Assembly: GCF_002964765.1 (NCBI RefSeq)
Contig: NZ_PQCF01000032.1
Location: 558,001 to 622,000 of the forward strand
Direction of reading: 5' to 3'
DNA length: 64,000 nucleotides
From: Pseudoalteromonas sp. T1lg88
GTDB lineage: Bacteria > Pseudomonadota > Gammaproteobacteria > Enterobacterales > Alteromonadaceae
The notes beneath the pieces were generated by a model. The model saw only the letters and a list, made by a program, of their open reading frames with translations. It was not told the origin of the DNA and ran no database searches. How positions within the stretch are numbered: the first letter of the stretch is position 1; each line of letters begins with the position of its first letter. This document shows positions 15,410-25,251 of this stretch, piece after piece. The position numbers and the translations under genes are program-made.

Positions 15410-15449
15410 CACTATTGTACATATGGCCAAATAGTGTGTCTCACTATTT
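15410..15449. promoter_or_regulatory. Candidate Lrp operator region between ald and lrp
   Basis: A near-perfect dyad, AAATAGTG (15429-15436) and CACTATTT (15442-15449), lies about 70 bases from each start codon. A third half-site, CACTATT, is at 15410-15416 towards ald. Spaced repeats around divergent lrp/target genes are typical of Lrp-family control. Which regulator binds is inferred, not shown. Confidence 0.5.
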
Positions 15450-15516
15450 TGCAATCTGTAGCCAGTGTATTAAACTTTATTAATTCTAAATTCAGTGCAA
15501 TTAACTATTATCAAAC

Positions 15517-15996
15517 ATGCATCAACAACTCGATAGAATCGACCGTAAAATTTTAGTCGAATTACAGCGTGATGGCCGTATTTCTAACGTTGAACTGGCC
15601 AAGCGCATTGGCCTGAGCGCCACCCCTTGTCTGGAGCGGGTTAAAAAGCTCGAACGTGAGGGTTACATCCGTGGCTATAAAGCTGTGGTTGACCCGGCGA
15701 AATTAGGGCAGGGCCTCTTGGTGTATGTAGAAGTCACCATTACCAAGACCTCGCCAGATGTATTCGACGAATTTAACCAGGCGGTGAAAAAGCACGATGA
15801 AATTGTTGAGTGTCATCTGGTGTCGGGGAATTTTGATTTTCTGTTAAAGACGCGGGTAACGGATATGTCGGAATACCGCCAGGTACTTGGCGACATACTG
15901 TTAAAGTTGCCAAACATCAGCGAAAGCCGTACCTACGTAGTAATGGAAGAAGTCAAAGGCGAAGAGGCTTTGATCATTCGTCCCCAGGTACCCTAA
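15517..15996 (+). CDS. lrp: Leucine-responsive regulatory protein Lrp
   Basis: This is the global Lrp rather than a generic AsnC paralogue. The 159-residue product matches E. coli Lrp through LDRIDRKILVELQRDGRISNVELAKRIGLSATPCLERVKKLEREGYI (winged helix-turn-helix) and ECHLVSGNFDFLLKTRVTDMSEYRQVLGDILLKLP...SRTYVVMEEVK (ligand-binding RAM domain). Compared with E. coli it lacks about ten N-terminal residues. It stands between ald (divergent) and ftsK (same strand), its usual position. It probably regulates ald and itself from the shared spacer. Confidence 0.95.
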   Translation: MHQQLDRIDRKILVELQRDGRISNVELAKRIGLSATPCLERVKKLEREGYIRGYKAVVDPAKLGQGLLVYVEVTITKTSPDVFDEFNQAVKKHDEIVECHLVSGNFDFLLKTRVTDMSEYRQVLGDILLKLPNISESRTYVVMEEVKGEEALIIRPQVP

Positions 15997-16122
15997 TAGA
16001 GGCGTAAAGCCTGGGTTGCAATTACAATTACTGATTATAAACCCAGTGCATCTTGTGCTTAGAATTGGTAAGGTAGGCGTATTGCGCCGAAATATCTAGA
16101 TAAATAATAAGGATAAAGGAAT

Positions 16123-18741
16123 ATGCGCCTAAATGGTGTACAAAGACTACTTGAGACGGGCTTAATCATAAGCACCGCCTTTGCCATTTTCATATTATGC
16201 GCACTTATCAGTTTCGATCCTGCCGACCCATCCTGGTCGCAAACCGGCGAATTTGTCGATGTTAAAAATATCACAGGTACAGCAGGGGCCTGGTTGGCCG
16301 ATATTCTTCTCTTTAGTTTTGGCTGGTTGGCGTTTTTAGTGCCCGCTGGCGTGCAGCTGTTTGGCTACTTTGCTTTTAAGCGTCCCCATCAGGTACTTCG
16401 CCTGGACTACATCACTCTGGCCTTGCGCCTTATCGGCCTGGTTTTGTTTGTACTAAGCGCCACGGCAATCAGTTCGGTTAATTTTGATGATATTTTTTAT
16501 TTTTCTTCCGGTGGGGTAGTAGGGGATGTTATCGCCGGCGCCATGATGCCCGCCTTTAATTTTACCGGCACCTCCATTCTTTTATTGTGTTTCTTTTTTG
16601 CCGGCTTAACGCTGTTAACCGGTATTTCCTGGGTGCAGTTTGTCGATACCTTAGGTGCCTGGGTTATGAAAGCCGGGCTTTGGCTGTGGAATTGGTTCCA
16701 GCGCAAACGCGGTCAGTGGCGTGATGAATATGAGCAAGCCGAGTTGCAACCGGCCCTTGAAGGCAGTGCCGCCGAGGTTAAAATGCTTCAGGACGCGCCT
16801 GCGGACAAGGAAATAAGAACGCAGACACAAGACAGTGCAGCGGCTAAACAAAAAACAGCCTCATTAATGGAAAAAGCCGCGGCCATGTTTGCTCCCGAGC
16901 CTAAATCACAAGCAAAGGAAGAGCCGGCTTTTGATGGTGAGTTTAACATCGAACCTGACTCTTTAGCGCCAAATAACACTGCTGCACCACGTAAGCAACA
17001 GCATGCGGCATTGGATCAACTTGACGATATCTTCGCCGATGAAATGGCCTTTAGTGCCACCGATGGTGAAGGCTTTGATACCGCTGACGCGCTTAACGAA
17101 TTAGACCGTGAGCAACCCTTAGCTAAATCTGAGCCTCAGGCAATGCCAAAGCCAGCTGTTAATGGCCAAGCGGCGCACACGCCCTTAAATAACCAGCCGC
17201 TATCGGCGAAAGAAAAGTTTGACCAATTGATGGCCGAGCAGCCTCCTATGGCGCCTTTACCTTCGTTGGACCTGCTAGATCGCCCGGATAAACAAAAGAA
17301 CCCGATTTCTGAAGAAGAACTTGAAGCTGTGTCGCGTTTGGTTGAGGCCAAATTACAAGACTTTGGCGTGCAGGCCGCGGTGGTTGGTGTGTACCCGGGT
17401 CCCGTTGTAACCCGCTTTGAGTTGGACCTGGCTCCCGGTGTTAAGGTAGCGAAGATTTCCGGTCTAGCCAAAGATTTGGCGCGTTCACTCTCCGCCGTCA
17501 GCGTGCGTGTGGTTGAAGTGATCCCAGGTAAAACCTATGTTGGTCTGGAGTTGCCAAATAAACACCGTGAAGTGGTGCGCCTGTCGGAAGTGATTAACGC
17601 CCCCAAGTTTGAACAGAATAAATCGCCATTAACCATGGTGCTCGGTAAGGACATCGCCGGTCAGCCTGTAGTGGCCGACTTGGCAAAAATGCCGCACTTG
17701 CTAGTAGCCGGTACCACGGGTTCCGGTAAGTCAGTGGGCGTTAATGTGATGATCTTAAGCTTGCTATACAAGTCGCCGCCGGAAGATGTGCGTTTAATCA
17801 TGATCGACCCGAAAATGCTTGAGCTTTCGGTGTACGAAGGGATCCCCCACCTTTTATGTGAAGTAGTCACAGATATGAAGGAGGCGGCCAACGCTCTGCG
17901 TTGGTGTGTGGGTGAGATGGAACGTCGCTACAAACTAATGTCGGCGCTTGGGGTGCGTAACCTTAAGGGTTATAACCAAAAGGTAATGGATGCCAAAGCA
18001 GCAGGGCAACCCATTCTCGACCCCTTGTTTAAGGATACGGATGGGATGGCAGATGGCCCGCAAGAGCTGGATAAGTTGCCAAGTATCGTGGTGGTGATCG
18101 ATGAATTTGCCGACATGATGATGATAGTGGGCAAGAAGGTGGAAGAGCTGATCGCCCGTATCGCGCAAAAGGCCCGTGCCGCAGGTATCCATCTGGTACT
18201 GGCTACACAGCGACCGTCAGTGGATGTGATCACAGGTCTGATTAAGGCCAATATCCCGACCCGTATGGCGTTCCAGGTGTCGTCAAAAATCGACTCGCGC
18301 ACTATTTTAGATCAGCAGGGCGCCGAGAACCTCTTGGGCATGGGTGATATGTTGTATTTACCACCGGGTACCAGCGTGCCGATACGTGTGCATGGTGCCT
18401 TCGTTGATGACCATGAGGTGCATGCGGTGGTGAGCGATTGGAAGGCCCGCGGTAAGCCAAATTATGTGGATGAAATCCTCAATGGCGATGCTGTGGAAGA
18501 CGTCTTACTGCCGGGCGAGGTGCCTGAGGGTGAAGACGGTGAGGCCGACCCGCTCTATGATGAAGCCGTGGCTTTTGTGATTGAAAGTGGTCGCGTATCG
18601 GTTTCCAGTGTGCAGCGTAAACTACGCGTTGGTTACAACCGCGCCGCTCGCCTGGTCGAGCAAATGGAAATTTCAGGGCTGGTTAGCCCGCCGGGGCATA
18701 ATGGCACCCGTGAAGTATTGGTGAAAAACAACGCCAATTAA
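16123..18741 (+). CDS. ftsK: DNA translocase FtsK
   Basis: FtsK anchors at the septum and pumps chromosome ends to dif, where it activates XerCD. The 872-residue product has an N-terminal membrane domain with about four hydrophobic segments (residues ~10-190) and an acidic, Ala/Pro/Gln-rich linker of about 190 residues, much shorter than in E. coli. The RecA-like motor has Walker A GTTGSGKS at 530-537 and Walker [17 protein letters not shown] near 655-670. The C-terminal gamma winged helix ([38 protein letters not shown]) reads KOPS. A GGATAAAGGA ribosome site precedes the ATG; lolA follows after 20 bases. Confidence 0.97.
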   Translation: MRLNGVQRLLETGLIISTAFAIFILCALISFDPADPSWSQTGEFVDVKNITGTAGAWLADILLFSFGWLAFLVPAGVQLFGYFAFKRPHQVLRLDYITLALRLIGLVLFVLSATAISSVNFDDIFYFSSGGVVGDVIAGAMMPAFNFTGTSILLLCFFFAGLTLLTGISWVQFVDTLGAWVMKAGLWLWNWFQRKRGQWRDEYEQAELQPALEGSAAEVKMLQDAPADKEIRTQTQDSAAAKQKTASLMEKAAAMFAPEPKSQAKEEPAFDGEFNIEPDSLAPNNTAAPRKQQHAALDQLDDIFADEMAFSATDGEGFDTADALNELDREQPLAKSEPQAMPKPAVNGQAAHTPLNNQPLSAKEKFDQLMAEQPPMAPLPSLDLLDRPDKQKNPISEEELEAVSRLVEAKLQDFGVQAAVVGVYPGPVVTRFELDLAPGVKVAKISGLAKDLARSLSAVSVRVVEVIPGKTYVGLELPNKHREVVRLSEVINAPKFEQNKSPLTMVLGKDIAGQPVVADLAKMPHLLVAGTTGSGKSVGVNVMILSLLYKSPPEDVRLIMIDPKMLELSVYEGIPHLLCEVVTDMKEAANALRWCVGEMERRYKLMSALGVRNLKGYNQKVMDAKAAGQPILDPLFKDTDGMADGPQELDKLPSIVVVIDEFADMMMIVGKKVEELIARIAQKARAAGIHLVLATQRPSVDVITGLIKANIPTRMAFQVSSKIDSRTILDQQGAENLLGMGDMLYLPPGTSVPIRVHGAFVDDHEVHAVVSDWKARGKPNYVDEILNGDAVEDVLLPGEVPEGEDGEADPLYDEAVAFVIESGRVSVSSVQRKLRVGYNRAARLVEQMEISGLVSPPGHNGTREVLVKNNAN

Positions 18742-18761
18742 TTGCCTGTATTGGAGGTATT

Positions 18762-19403
18762 ATGAAACGTATTTTTATGTCTGCTGTGCTTTTTTCTCTA
18801 ACAGCTACTCATGCCTTGGCCGATGATGCCAAGGCGCTAAAGGAAAAGTTAGCGAGTTTAAACTCGCTGAGCAGCGAATTCTCCCAGCAGGTTTTTGACC
18901 CTGAAGGCGAGCTGGTAAGCGAAAGCAATGGTCAGTTGCAGTTAGAGCAACCTCGTAAAATTCGCTGGCAGCAGCAAACGCCTGATGAGACCCTGTTCGT
19001 CTCTAACGGTGTCGACAGCTATTATTTCGATCCTTTTGCCGAGCAGGTAACCTTGCTTGATACCGCCAAACTTATCGACAATACACCCTTTATTTTATTA
19101 ACCACGGATGATGAACAGCTGTGGCAAAAATTTACCATTACCGCCATTGAAAACGGCTTTGCGGTAAAACCCATTAGCAAGGAGCAGGGCCAGGTAGAGC
19201 AGCTTAGTCTGTATTTTAATGAGCAAGAGCAGATCTCCGCGCTTGAGGTTACCGACCAATCCGGGCAGCGCTCTAAATTTGAATTCAAGGATGCGCAAAT
19301 CAATAACGACATTGACGATGGGCGCTTTGAATTTACCATTCCCGAGCAGGTCTTTATTGATGACCAAAGGGAGCAGCGAGGAAGCCAGTTAAGTGGCGAA
19401 TAG
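18762..19403 (+). CDS. lolA: Outer-membrane lipoprotein carrier protein LolA
   Basis: LolA is the periplasmic chaperone that takes lipoproteins from LolCDE to LolB at the outer membrane. The 213-residue precursor has a signal peptide MKRIFMSAVLFSLTATHALA with a likely cut before DDAK. The family pattern follows: LNSLSSEFSQQV, GQLQLEQPRKIRWQ, ETLFVSNGVDSYYFDPFAEQVT. A GGAGG ribosome site precedes the ATG. The stop overlaps the GTG start of rarA by 11 bases. The ftsK-lolA-rarA order equals that of E. coli. Confidence 0.95.
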   Translation: MKRIFMSAVLFSLTATHALADDAKALKEKLASLNSLSSEFSQQVFDPEGELVSESNGQLQLEQPRKIRWQQQTPDETLFVSNGVDSYYFDPFAEQVTLLDTAKLIDNTPFILLTTDDEQLWQKFTITAIENGFAVKPISKEQGQVEQLSLYFNEQEQISALEVTDQSGQRSKFEFKDAQINNDIDDGRFEFTIPEQVFIDDQREQRGSQLSGE

Positions 19404-20737
19404 TTTTTCCCTCGACTTTGCCCCCGATGTGCGCCCACTTGCGGCGCGCATGCGTCCTACGTCATTACAGAAATACATAGGCCAAAGCCATATTCTTGGC
19501 CCAGATCAACCCCTTTACCGTGCCATTACCTCGGGCCAATGCCACAGCCTTATTTTATGGGGTCCGCCGGGAGTAGGGAAAACGACTTTGGCGCATATTA
19601 TTGCCCATCACTGCGACGCTGAATTTATCACGCTTTCTGCGGTTACCGCCGGAGTGAAAGATATACGCGACGCCGTCGAGCAAGCGCAACTGAGCCTGCA
19701 GCAAGGGCGTCGCAGCCTGTTATTTGTCGATGAAGTTCATAGATTTAATAAGTCGCAGCAAGATGCCCTGTTGCCTTATGTGGAAAACGGCACCTTTATC
19801 TTTATCGGTGCGACCACCGAAAACCCGTCTTTTGCCCTGAATAATGCGGTACTGTCCCGAGCCCGCGTTTACACCCTGAAAAAGCTGAGTCTGGATGAAC
19901 TCAAGGCCGTAGTGAACCAGGCACTGACGCAGGATGATGAGTTAATAAATGCTCATATCAGCATTGCCGATGATAGCCTGGAGCAACTGTGCCAGGGTGC
20001 CTCTGGCGATGCGCGCAGCGTGCTTAATTTACTCGAGCTTGCCGCTACCTATGCCATTAGTGCAAAGGAGTCAACCGCAACTAAAGGCGTGGTGATCGAC
20101 CAGGAAGTTATGCAGCAGGTCGCACCGCAAATGGTCGCCCGCTATGACAAGGGCGGTGACCACTATTACGATTTGATTTCTGCCTTTCATAAGTCGGTTC
20201 GGGGCTCAAGCCCGGACGGGGCTTTATATTGGTATTGCCGTATTATTACCGCCGGTGGTGATCCTCTGTATGTGGCACGTCGCTTATTGGCTATTGCCAC
20301 CGAAGATATCGGCACCGCCGATCCCAAAGCCATGGAAGTGGCTTTAAACGCCTGGGACATTTATCACCGCGTGGGACCTAGCGAGGGCGAGCGTGCCATC
20401 GCCGAGGCCACCATTTACCTTGCCAGCGCACCAAAGAGCAATGCCGTTTATACCGCTTTTAAAGAGGCAAAACGTCATGCCATAGCGACCGCGGATCTCG
20501 ACGTACCTTTACATTTGCGTAATGCCCCCACGGCCTTGATGAAAGAGCAGGGCTTTGGCGCAGATTATCGTTATGCCCATGACGAACCCGGCGCCTACGC
20601 GGCCGGTGAGAGCTTCTTCCCGCCGGAGATTGCGCAAACTCAGTACTACCACCCCAGCGACAGGGGTCTGGAAAAGCGCATCGCCGATAAGCTGCAATAT
20701 CTCAAGGAGCGCGACCAGCAGAGTCTGCGTAAACGCT

Positions 20738-20751
<14 letters not shown>
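19393..20751 (+). CDS. rarA: Replication-associated recombination ATPase RarA (MgsA)
   Basis: RarA is a clamp-loader-like AAA+ ATPase that acts at stalled forks. Translation starts at GTG 19393, inside lolA, giving [31 protein letters not shown], which matches the E. coli N-terminus. Walker A GPPGVGKT is at 57-64, Walker [17 protein letters not shown] follows, and sensor 1 lies in [11 protein letters not shown]. The C-terminal tetramerisation region contains [20 protein letters not shown] and [12 protein letters not shown](A)[16 protein letters not shown]. The 452-residue length is normal. The last 14 bases overlap crcB. Confidence 0.96.
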
Positions 20752-22425
<1,674 letters not shown>

Positions 22426-22441
22426 GCGCTGATACAGAAAT

Positions 22442-22472
22442 AAAAAAGGTCGCCTAGTGGTGGCCTTTTTTT
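22442..22472 (+). terminator. Terminator after serS
   Basis: A 13-pair hairpin (arms AAAAAAGGTCGCC and GGTGGCCTTTTTT, two G-T pairs, loop TAGT) is followed by further T residues, 16 bases after the serS stop. The next 220 bases before the small membrane gene show nothing I can assign. Confidence 0.88.
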
Positions 22473-22695
22473 GTGCTTTGAATTTAAACCTTAAACTTGT
22501 GCGTTTATTTAATTTGCCACTATGAAGCTGCTTTACTATCCAAGTAGGCGGATTGAGTCTACCCTAGTAAAGGTTGTAACTATCTGTTATCAATAGAAGT
22601 AGTGAATATGCAGGGAAACACGTTGGCGGACTATGCCTATTTCCTGGTACAGCATTAACATAATAAAAATATAAAACGATTAACAAGGAATTATT

Positions 22696-22908
22696 ATGAA
22701 AGTTATCCCATCTACGCTGTTACTGATCCTAAGTACATTCTTACTATCATTTTCTGGCTTGGCAACGTTATTGGCGACACCTAACGCCAGTGATAGCCGA
22801 GGCATGTTCATTATCGCCCTCGGTGCGGCAGGTCTTGTCGTTGGTGCAATGGCGATTTTGCAGCTTAAGAAACTGAATCGGCTCTTGTTGGCACAACAGG
22901 CAGCGTAA
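22696..22908 (+). CDS. Small two-helix membrane protein, unknown
   Basis: A 70-residue product, MKVIPSTLLLILSTFLLSFSG..., with two clear hydrophobic segments (about residues 5-27 and 37-57) joined by a short polar loop, TPNASDSRG. It ends in a basic/Gln tail, KKLNRLLLAQQAA. An AAGGA ribosome site precedes the ATG. I do not recognise a family. It has its own unit: the serS terminator lies upstream, and a perfect intrinsic terminator follows at 23024. It could be a small inner-membrane stress or regulatory protein, but nothing here says which. Confidence 0.55.
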   Translation: MKVIPSTLLLILSTFLLSFSGLATLLATPNASDSRGMFIIALGAAGLVVGAMAILQLKKLNRLLLAQQAA

Positions 22909-22960
22909 AAAAGACAAGGTAGCGTCGAGGTAAGAGCAAGGAATTGTACCTTAAGCCACC

Positions 22961-23014
22961 AGCGACCTAGGTCGCTAAAATGCCCGCTTGGTCTAAAATA
23001 CTTATTTAGCGACC
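22961..23014. repeat. Competing inverted repeats downstream of the small membrane gene
   Basis: AGCGACC-TA-GGTCGCT at 22961-22976 is a 16-base palindrome. Its right part, GGTCGCTAAA (22970-22979), is also the exact complement of TTTAGCGACC at 23005-23014, so two mutually exclusive stems are possible just before the intrinsic terminator at 23024. Confidence 0.6.
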
Positions 23015-23023
23015 CAGGCAATG

Positions 23024-23047
23024 ACTCCCCTAACAGGGGAGTTTTTT
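23024..23047 (+). terminator. Intrinsic terminator upstream of the secreted-protein gene
   Basis: Perfect seven-pair stem ACTCCCC/GGGGAGT with loop TAACA and a following T-run. It separates the 70-residue membrane gene from the gene at 23068, which must therefore have its own promoter or depend on read-through. Confidence 0.88.
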
Positions 23048-23067
23048 ATAATAGAAAGGACTCAACA

Positions 23068-23454
23068 ATGAAATACGCGTTTTACCTGCTGGCCCCCATG
23101 GCCGCAACCCTCTCTTCGTTGGCATCGGCCGAACCGCTTAGCTTTGAACAGGCAAAATCCCGCGCAGATAACATAGAGGCTTCTATGTCGGCAAATGAAG
23201 CCGAGCGCTTAGTTCAGGCACAAGGTAAGCTTGCATCTTCGGCATTTCCTCATTGTTTACGGGAAACAAGCTCAATTCCCATCAAGTTTACGGTTGTGGT
23301 GCAAATTGACGCCTCGGGGCAGGTGATCAATTCGTGGCATCAGGGTAGCAGCAAGTTTTCCGAATGTTTTGCAGATGTTATGGCAAGTTCCTTGTCATAC
23401 ACGCCCGACAGTCAGCCATTTTATACCTCGTTTGAATTCAAAAATGTAAATTAA
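23068..23454 (+). CDS. Exported protein with a TonB-C-like domain, unknown
   Basis: A 128-residue precursor with a Sec signal peptide (MKYAFYLLAPMAATLSSLASA, likely cut before EPLSF), so probably periplasmic. After a helical stretch rich in Ala/Glu (residues ~28-55), the segment PIKFTVVVQIDASGQVINSWHQGSSKFSECFADVMASSLSYTP resembles the beta-alpha-beta pattern of TonB C-terminal-like domains. Two cysteines (in FPHCLRE and SECFADV) could form a disulfide, as in isolated AgmX-type TonB-C proteins. AAAGGA precedes the ATG. The fold assignment is by eye only and the function is unknown. Confidence 0.55.
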   Translation: MKYAFYLLAPMAATLSSLASAEPLSFEQAKSRADNIEASMSANEAERLVQAQGKLASSAFPHCLRETSSIPIKFTVVVQIDASGQVINSWHQGSSKFSECFADVMASSLSYTPDSQPFYTSFEFKNVN

Positions 23455-23488
23455 TAGCCAAGCAAATCAGTGCCTAGAGTGAAATTGA

Positions 23489-23523
23489 TTGACTCTAAAC
23501 TAGAGCTGTTCTAGCTTCGCTAG
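23489..23523 (+). promoter_or_regulatory. Candidate promoter with operator-like dyads
   Basis: TTGACT at 23489-23494 and TAGCTT 17 bases later resemble -35 and -10 boxes ahead of the M42 peptidase gene. A dyad CTCTA-AAC-TAGAG (23493-23505) overlaps the -35/spacer, and CTAGC-TTC-GCTAG (23511-23523) covers the -10. The regulator is unknown. Confidence 0.35.
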
Positions 23524-23579
23524 TTGGGAATGGACCCAATTAACTTTTGCTTATAGAGCGCTTACAGAGTCAGGTGGTT

Positions 23580-24629
23580 ATGTTAAACAATGAGTTCTTT
23601 GATCTGCTAAAAACCATTATCCGTCAGCCCAGCGTGGTTGGTGCTGAGCATTCATTTTTTAGGGTGTTACAAAGGGAGTTAGAAGAGCGCGGCGCGCATG
23701 TAACCTGGTATGAAGGTTTATTGGTAGCCCAGGGGAGCAAGCCTTTTAGCACCATGTTTTCCGCCCATATCGACAGGCATGGCCTGATCTGCACTGGCCC
23801 CAATGAGTTTCAATACGCGGCCTTTATCTCCGCTAATCGTACGGATTTATTAAATAACTCGGTATCCGAAGAGCTGATGACCAAGATCACCGAGCGCTTT
23901 CAAAATGAACCCGTGTATGCCTATGAACCCTGGTCCGGCGCGTATCGTGGCAGTGGCGTGATCACCAATGCCTACATCTGCGAGTATCGCAATAACCTGA
24001 TCTTTGAAATTGACGGCTTAGAAGGCCTGGTTGCCGGTACGCCCGTGGCCTTTAAAGATAAATTGAAAATACAGGAGCAGCGACTTTACGGGCAGCTCGA
24101 CAACGTCTTATGTGCGGCGGCCTTGGTACATATGTTTAGTCTTGGCTTTCAGGGCACGGCGTTTTTTACCGCACAGGAAGAAGCGGGCAAGAGCTGGTGC
24201 TATTTGCTTGAGTGGTTCCGTCGTTTTGGCGGCTCTACAAACCGCCTGTTTGTGGTTGATACCAGTCCATTTCCTGATGTGGACGCAGCAGACAATCAAC
24301 AACTGGTGCTCAGAAATAAAGACGCCAACGCGGCTTTCAACAGCGAGGCAACGCAAATGGTGCAGCAGCTTTGTGAGCAACAGAATATAAGCTACTTGTA
24401 TAAAGACAAATATATGGAAGCCATAAATGAGCAGCTAGTTGCCCAAGGTGAGGAGCCAAGATCCATTGGCAGCACCGAGTTAGGGCGTATCATCGCGGCT
24501 TCCAACGGGTTAGTGGACGGCACTACGATTCAGATCCCCTCGACCGGTTATCACACCATGTCGGAGTCGGCGTCCGTGGAGTCAGTTGAAACCTTCTTAT
24601 CTCTTTTGTGTGCCTTGTCACAGGAATAG
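23580..24629 (+). CDS. M42/M20-like zinc aminopeptidase
   Basis: A cytoplasmic metallopeptidase of the M42 (glutamyl aminopeptidase/endoglucanase-like) type, likely trimming N-terminal residues from peptides. Start ATG 23580 (MLNNEFFDLLKTIIRQPSVVG) follows AGGTGG; a TTG 11 codons upstream has no ribosome site. The 349-residue product shows the expected ligand set: H63/D65 (SAHIDRHGLI), D174 (QLDNVLCAAAL), E200/E201 (AQEEAG), D228 (VVDTSPFPD), and a late His in GYHTMSESASVES. The insert between D65 and D174 corresponds to the PDZ-like/beta-barrel domain. Neighbours give no functional hint. Confidence 0.82.
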   Translation: MLNNEFFDLLKTIIRQPSVVGAEHSFFRVLQRELEERGAHVTWYEGLLVAQGSKPFSTMFSAHIDRHGLICTGPNEFQYAAFISANRTDLLNNSVSEELMTKITERFQNEPVYAYEPWSGAYRGSGVITNAYICEYRNNLIFEIDGLEGLVAGTPVAFKDKLKIQEQRLYGQLDNVLCAAALVHMFSLGFQGTAFFTAQEEAGKSWCYLLEWFRRFGGSTNRLFVVDTSPFPDVDAADNQQLVLRNKDANAAFNSEATQMVQQLCEQQNISYLYKDKYMEAINEQLVAQGEEPRSIGSTELGRIIAASNGLVDGTTIQIPSTGYHTMSESASVESVETFLSLLCALSQE

Positions 24630-24641
24630 GCGGGGTGAGGA

Positions 24642-24677
24642 GCAAGCAGAGCCAGTCTAAGGACTCTGCTTGCTTTT
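24642..24677. terminator. Terminator between convergent genes
   Basis: Ten-pair stem GCAAGCAGAG (24642-24651) and CTCTGCTTGC (24664-24673), followed by TTTT on the plus strand, between the M42 gene and the convergent exported-protein gene. Confidence 0.75.
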
Positions 24678-24679
24678 AG

Positions 24680-25132
24680 TCATTGCCTAAACTTCATTTC
24701 CTGCAATAAATAAGTGCTCATAATGGTGCGATATTCTGCACGATTACCACTTTCTTCTTGCATCTTTTCCATGCTCTTCTGCACCCATTGGAAGTAGGCT
24801 TCACGGCGCTTTTCATTCTCGGCAACCGAAGCCATATTTTCAAAAACCCGTACTATGTAGAGATCGGGTTCGTCTGCTCTTGGATGAACATTTTTGACAA
24901 TGGAATAGCTGCTGATCCAGCCTTGCTCTACGGCGAAGTCAGAGCTTTTACGCCACTCGGACGCCAACCACTTCGCATACTTTAATCCTGCTCCATCGGC
25001 TATTTTAATCCCTGTAACTTCCCAGTAATTGCCGCCAATAAAAGGCGGCTCATTATCTTCGGCGTGTACGACTTGAATAGACAGCAAACTAAAAACACAA
25101 AACAACGCTCCTATAAATAAGTTCTTATACAT
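24680..25132 (-). CDS. Exported protein of unknown function
   Basis: A 150-residue precursor with a signal peptide (MYKNLFIGALFCVFSLLSIQVVHA, cut before EDNEP). The mature part has the pattern GGNYWEVTGIKIADGAGLKYAKWLASEWRKSSDFAVEQGWISSYSIVKNVHPRADEPDLYIVRVFENMAS. This is reminiscent of alpha/beta ferredoxin-like dimeric barrel proteins, with an aromatic strand, a helix, then the strand DLYIVRVF. Similar small periplasmic proteins are annotated as hypothetical in many Proteobacteria. It stands alone between two terminators. I cannot assign a function. Confidence 0.7.
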   Translation of the reverse strand: MYKNLFIGALFCVFSLLSIQVVHAEDNEPPFIGGNYWEVTGIKIADGAGLKYAKWLASEWRKSSDFAVEQGWISSYSIVKNVHPRADEPDLYIVRVFENMASVAENEKRREAYFQWVQKSMEKMQEESGNRAEYRTIMSTYLLQEMKFRQ

Positions 25133-25215
25133 AGTAAGCTCCTCGTTACAGGTTGCGATATTGCAACTTGAGCTAATAAAACTAGTTCTGTTTATTTCGT
25201 CTGTCTAATCAAGTG

Positions 25216-25240
25216 TATAAAAACCTCGCCTAAGCGAGGT
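25216..25240 (-). terminator. Terminator of the ABC exporter gene
   Basis: On the minus strand ACCTCGC-TTAG-GCGAGGT is followed by TTTTA, 12 bases past the ABC gene stop. Confidence 0.85.
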
Positions 25241-25251
25241 CTTAATATTCG

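Noticed and set aside
16059..16122. AGAATTGGTAAG before ftsK as another copy of the palindromic repeat
   Set aside because: Only nine bases match the repeat end and no partner arm is present.
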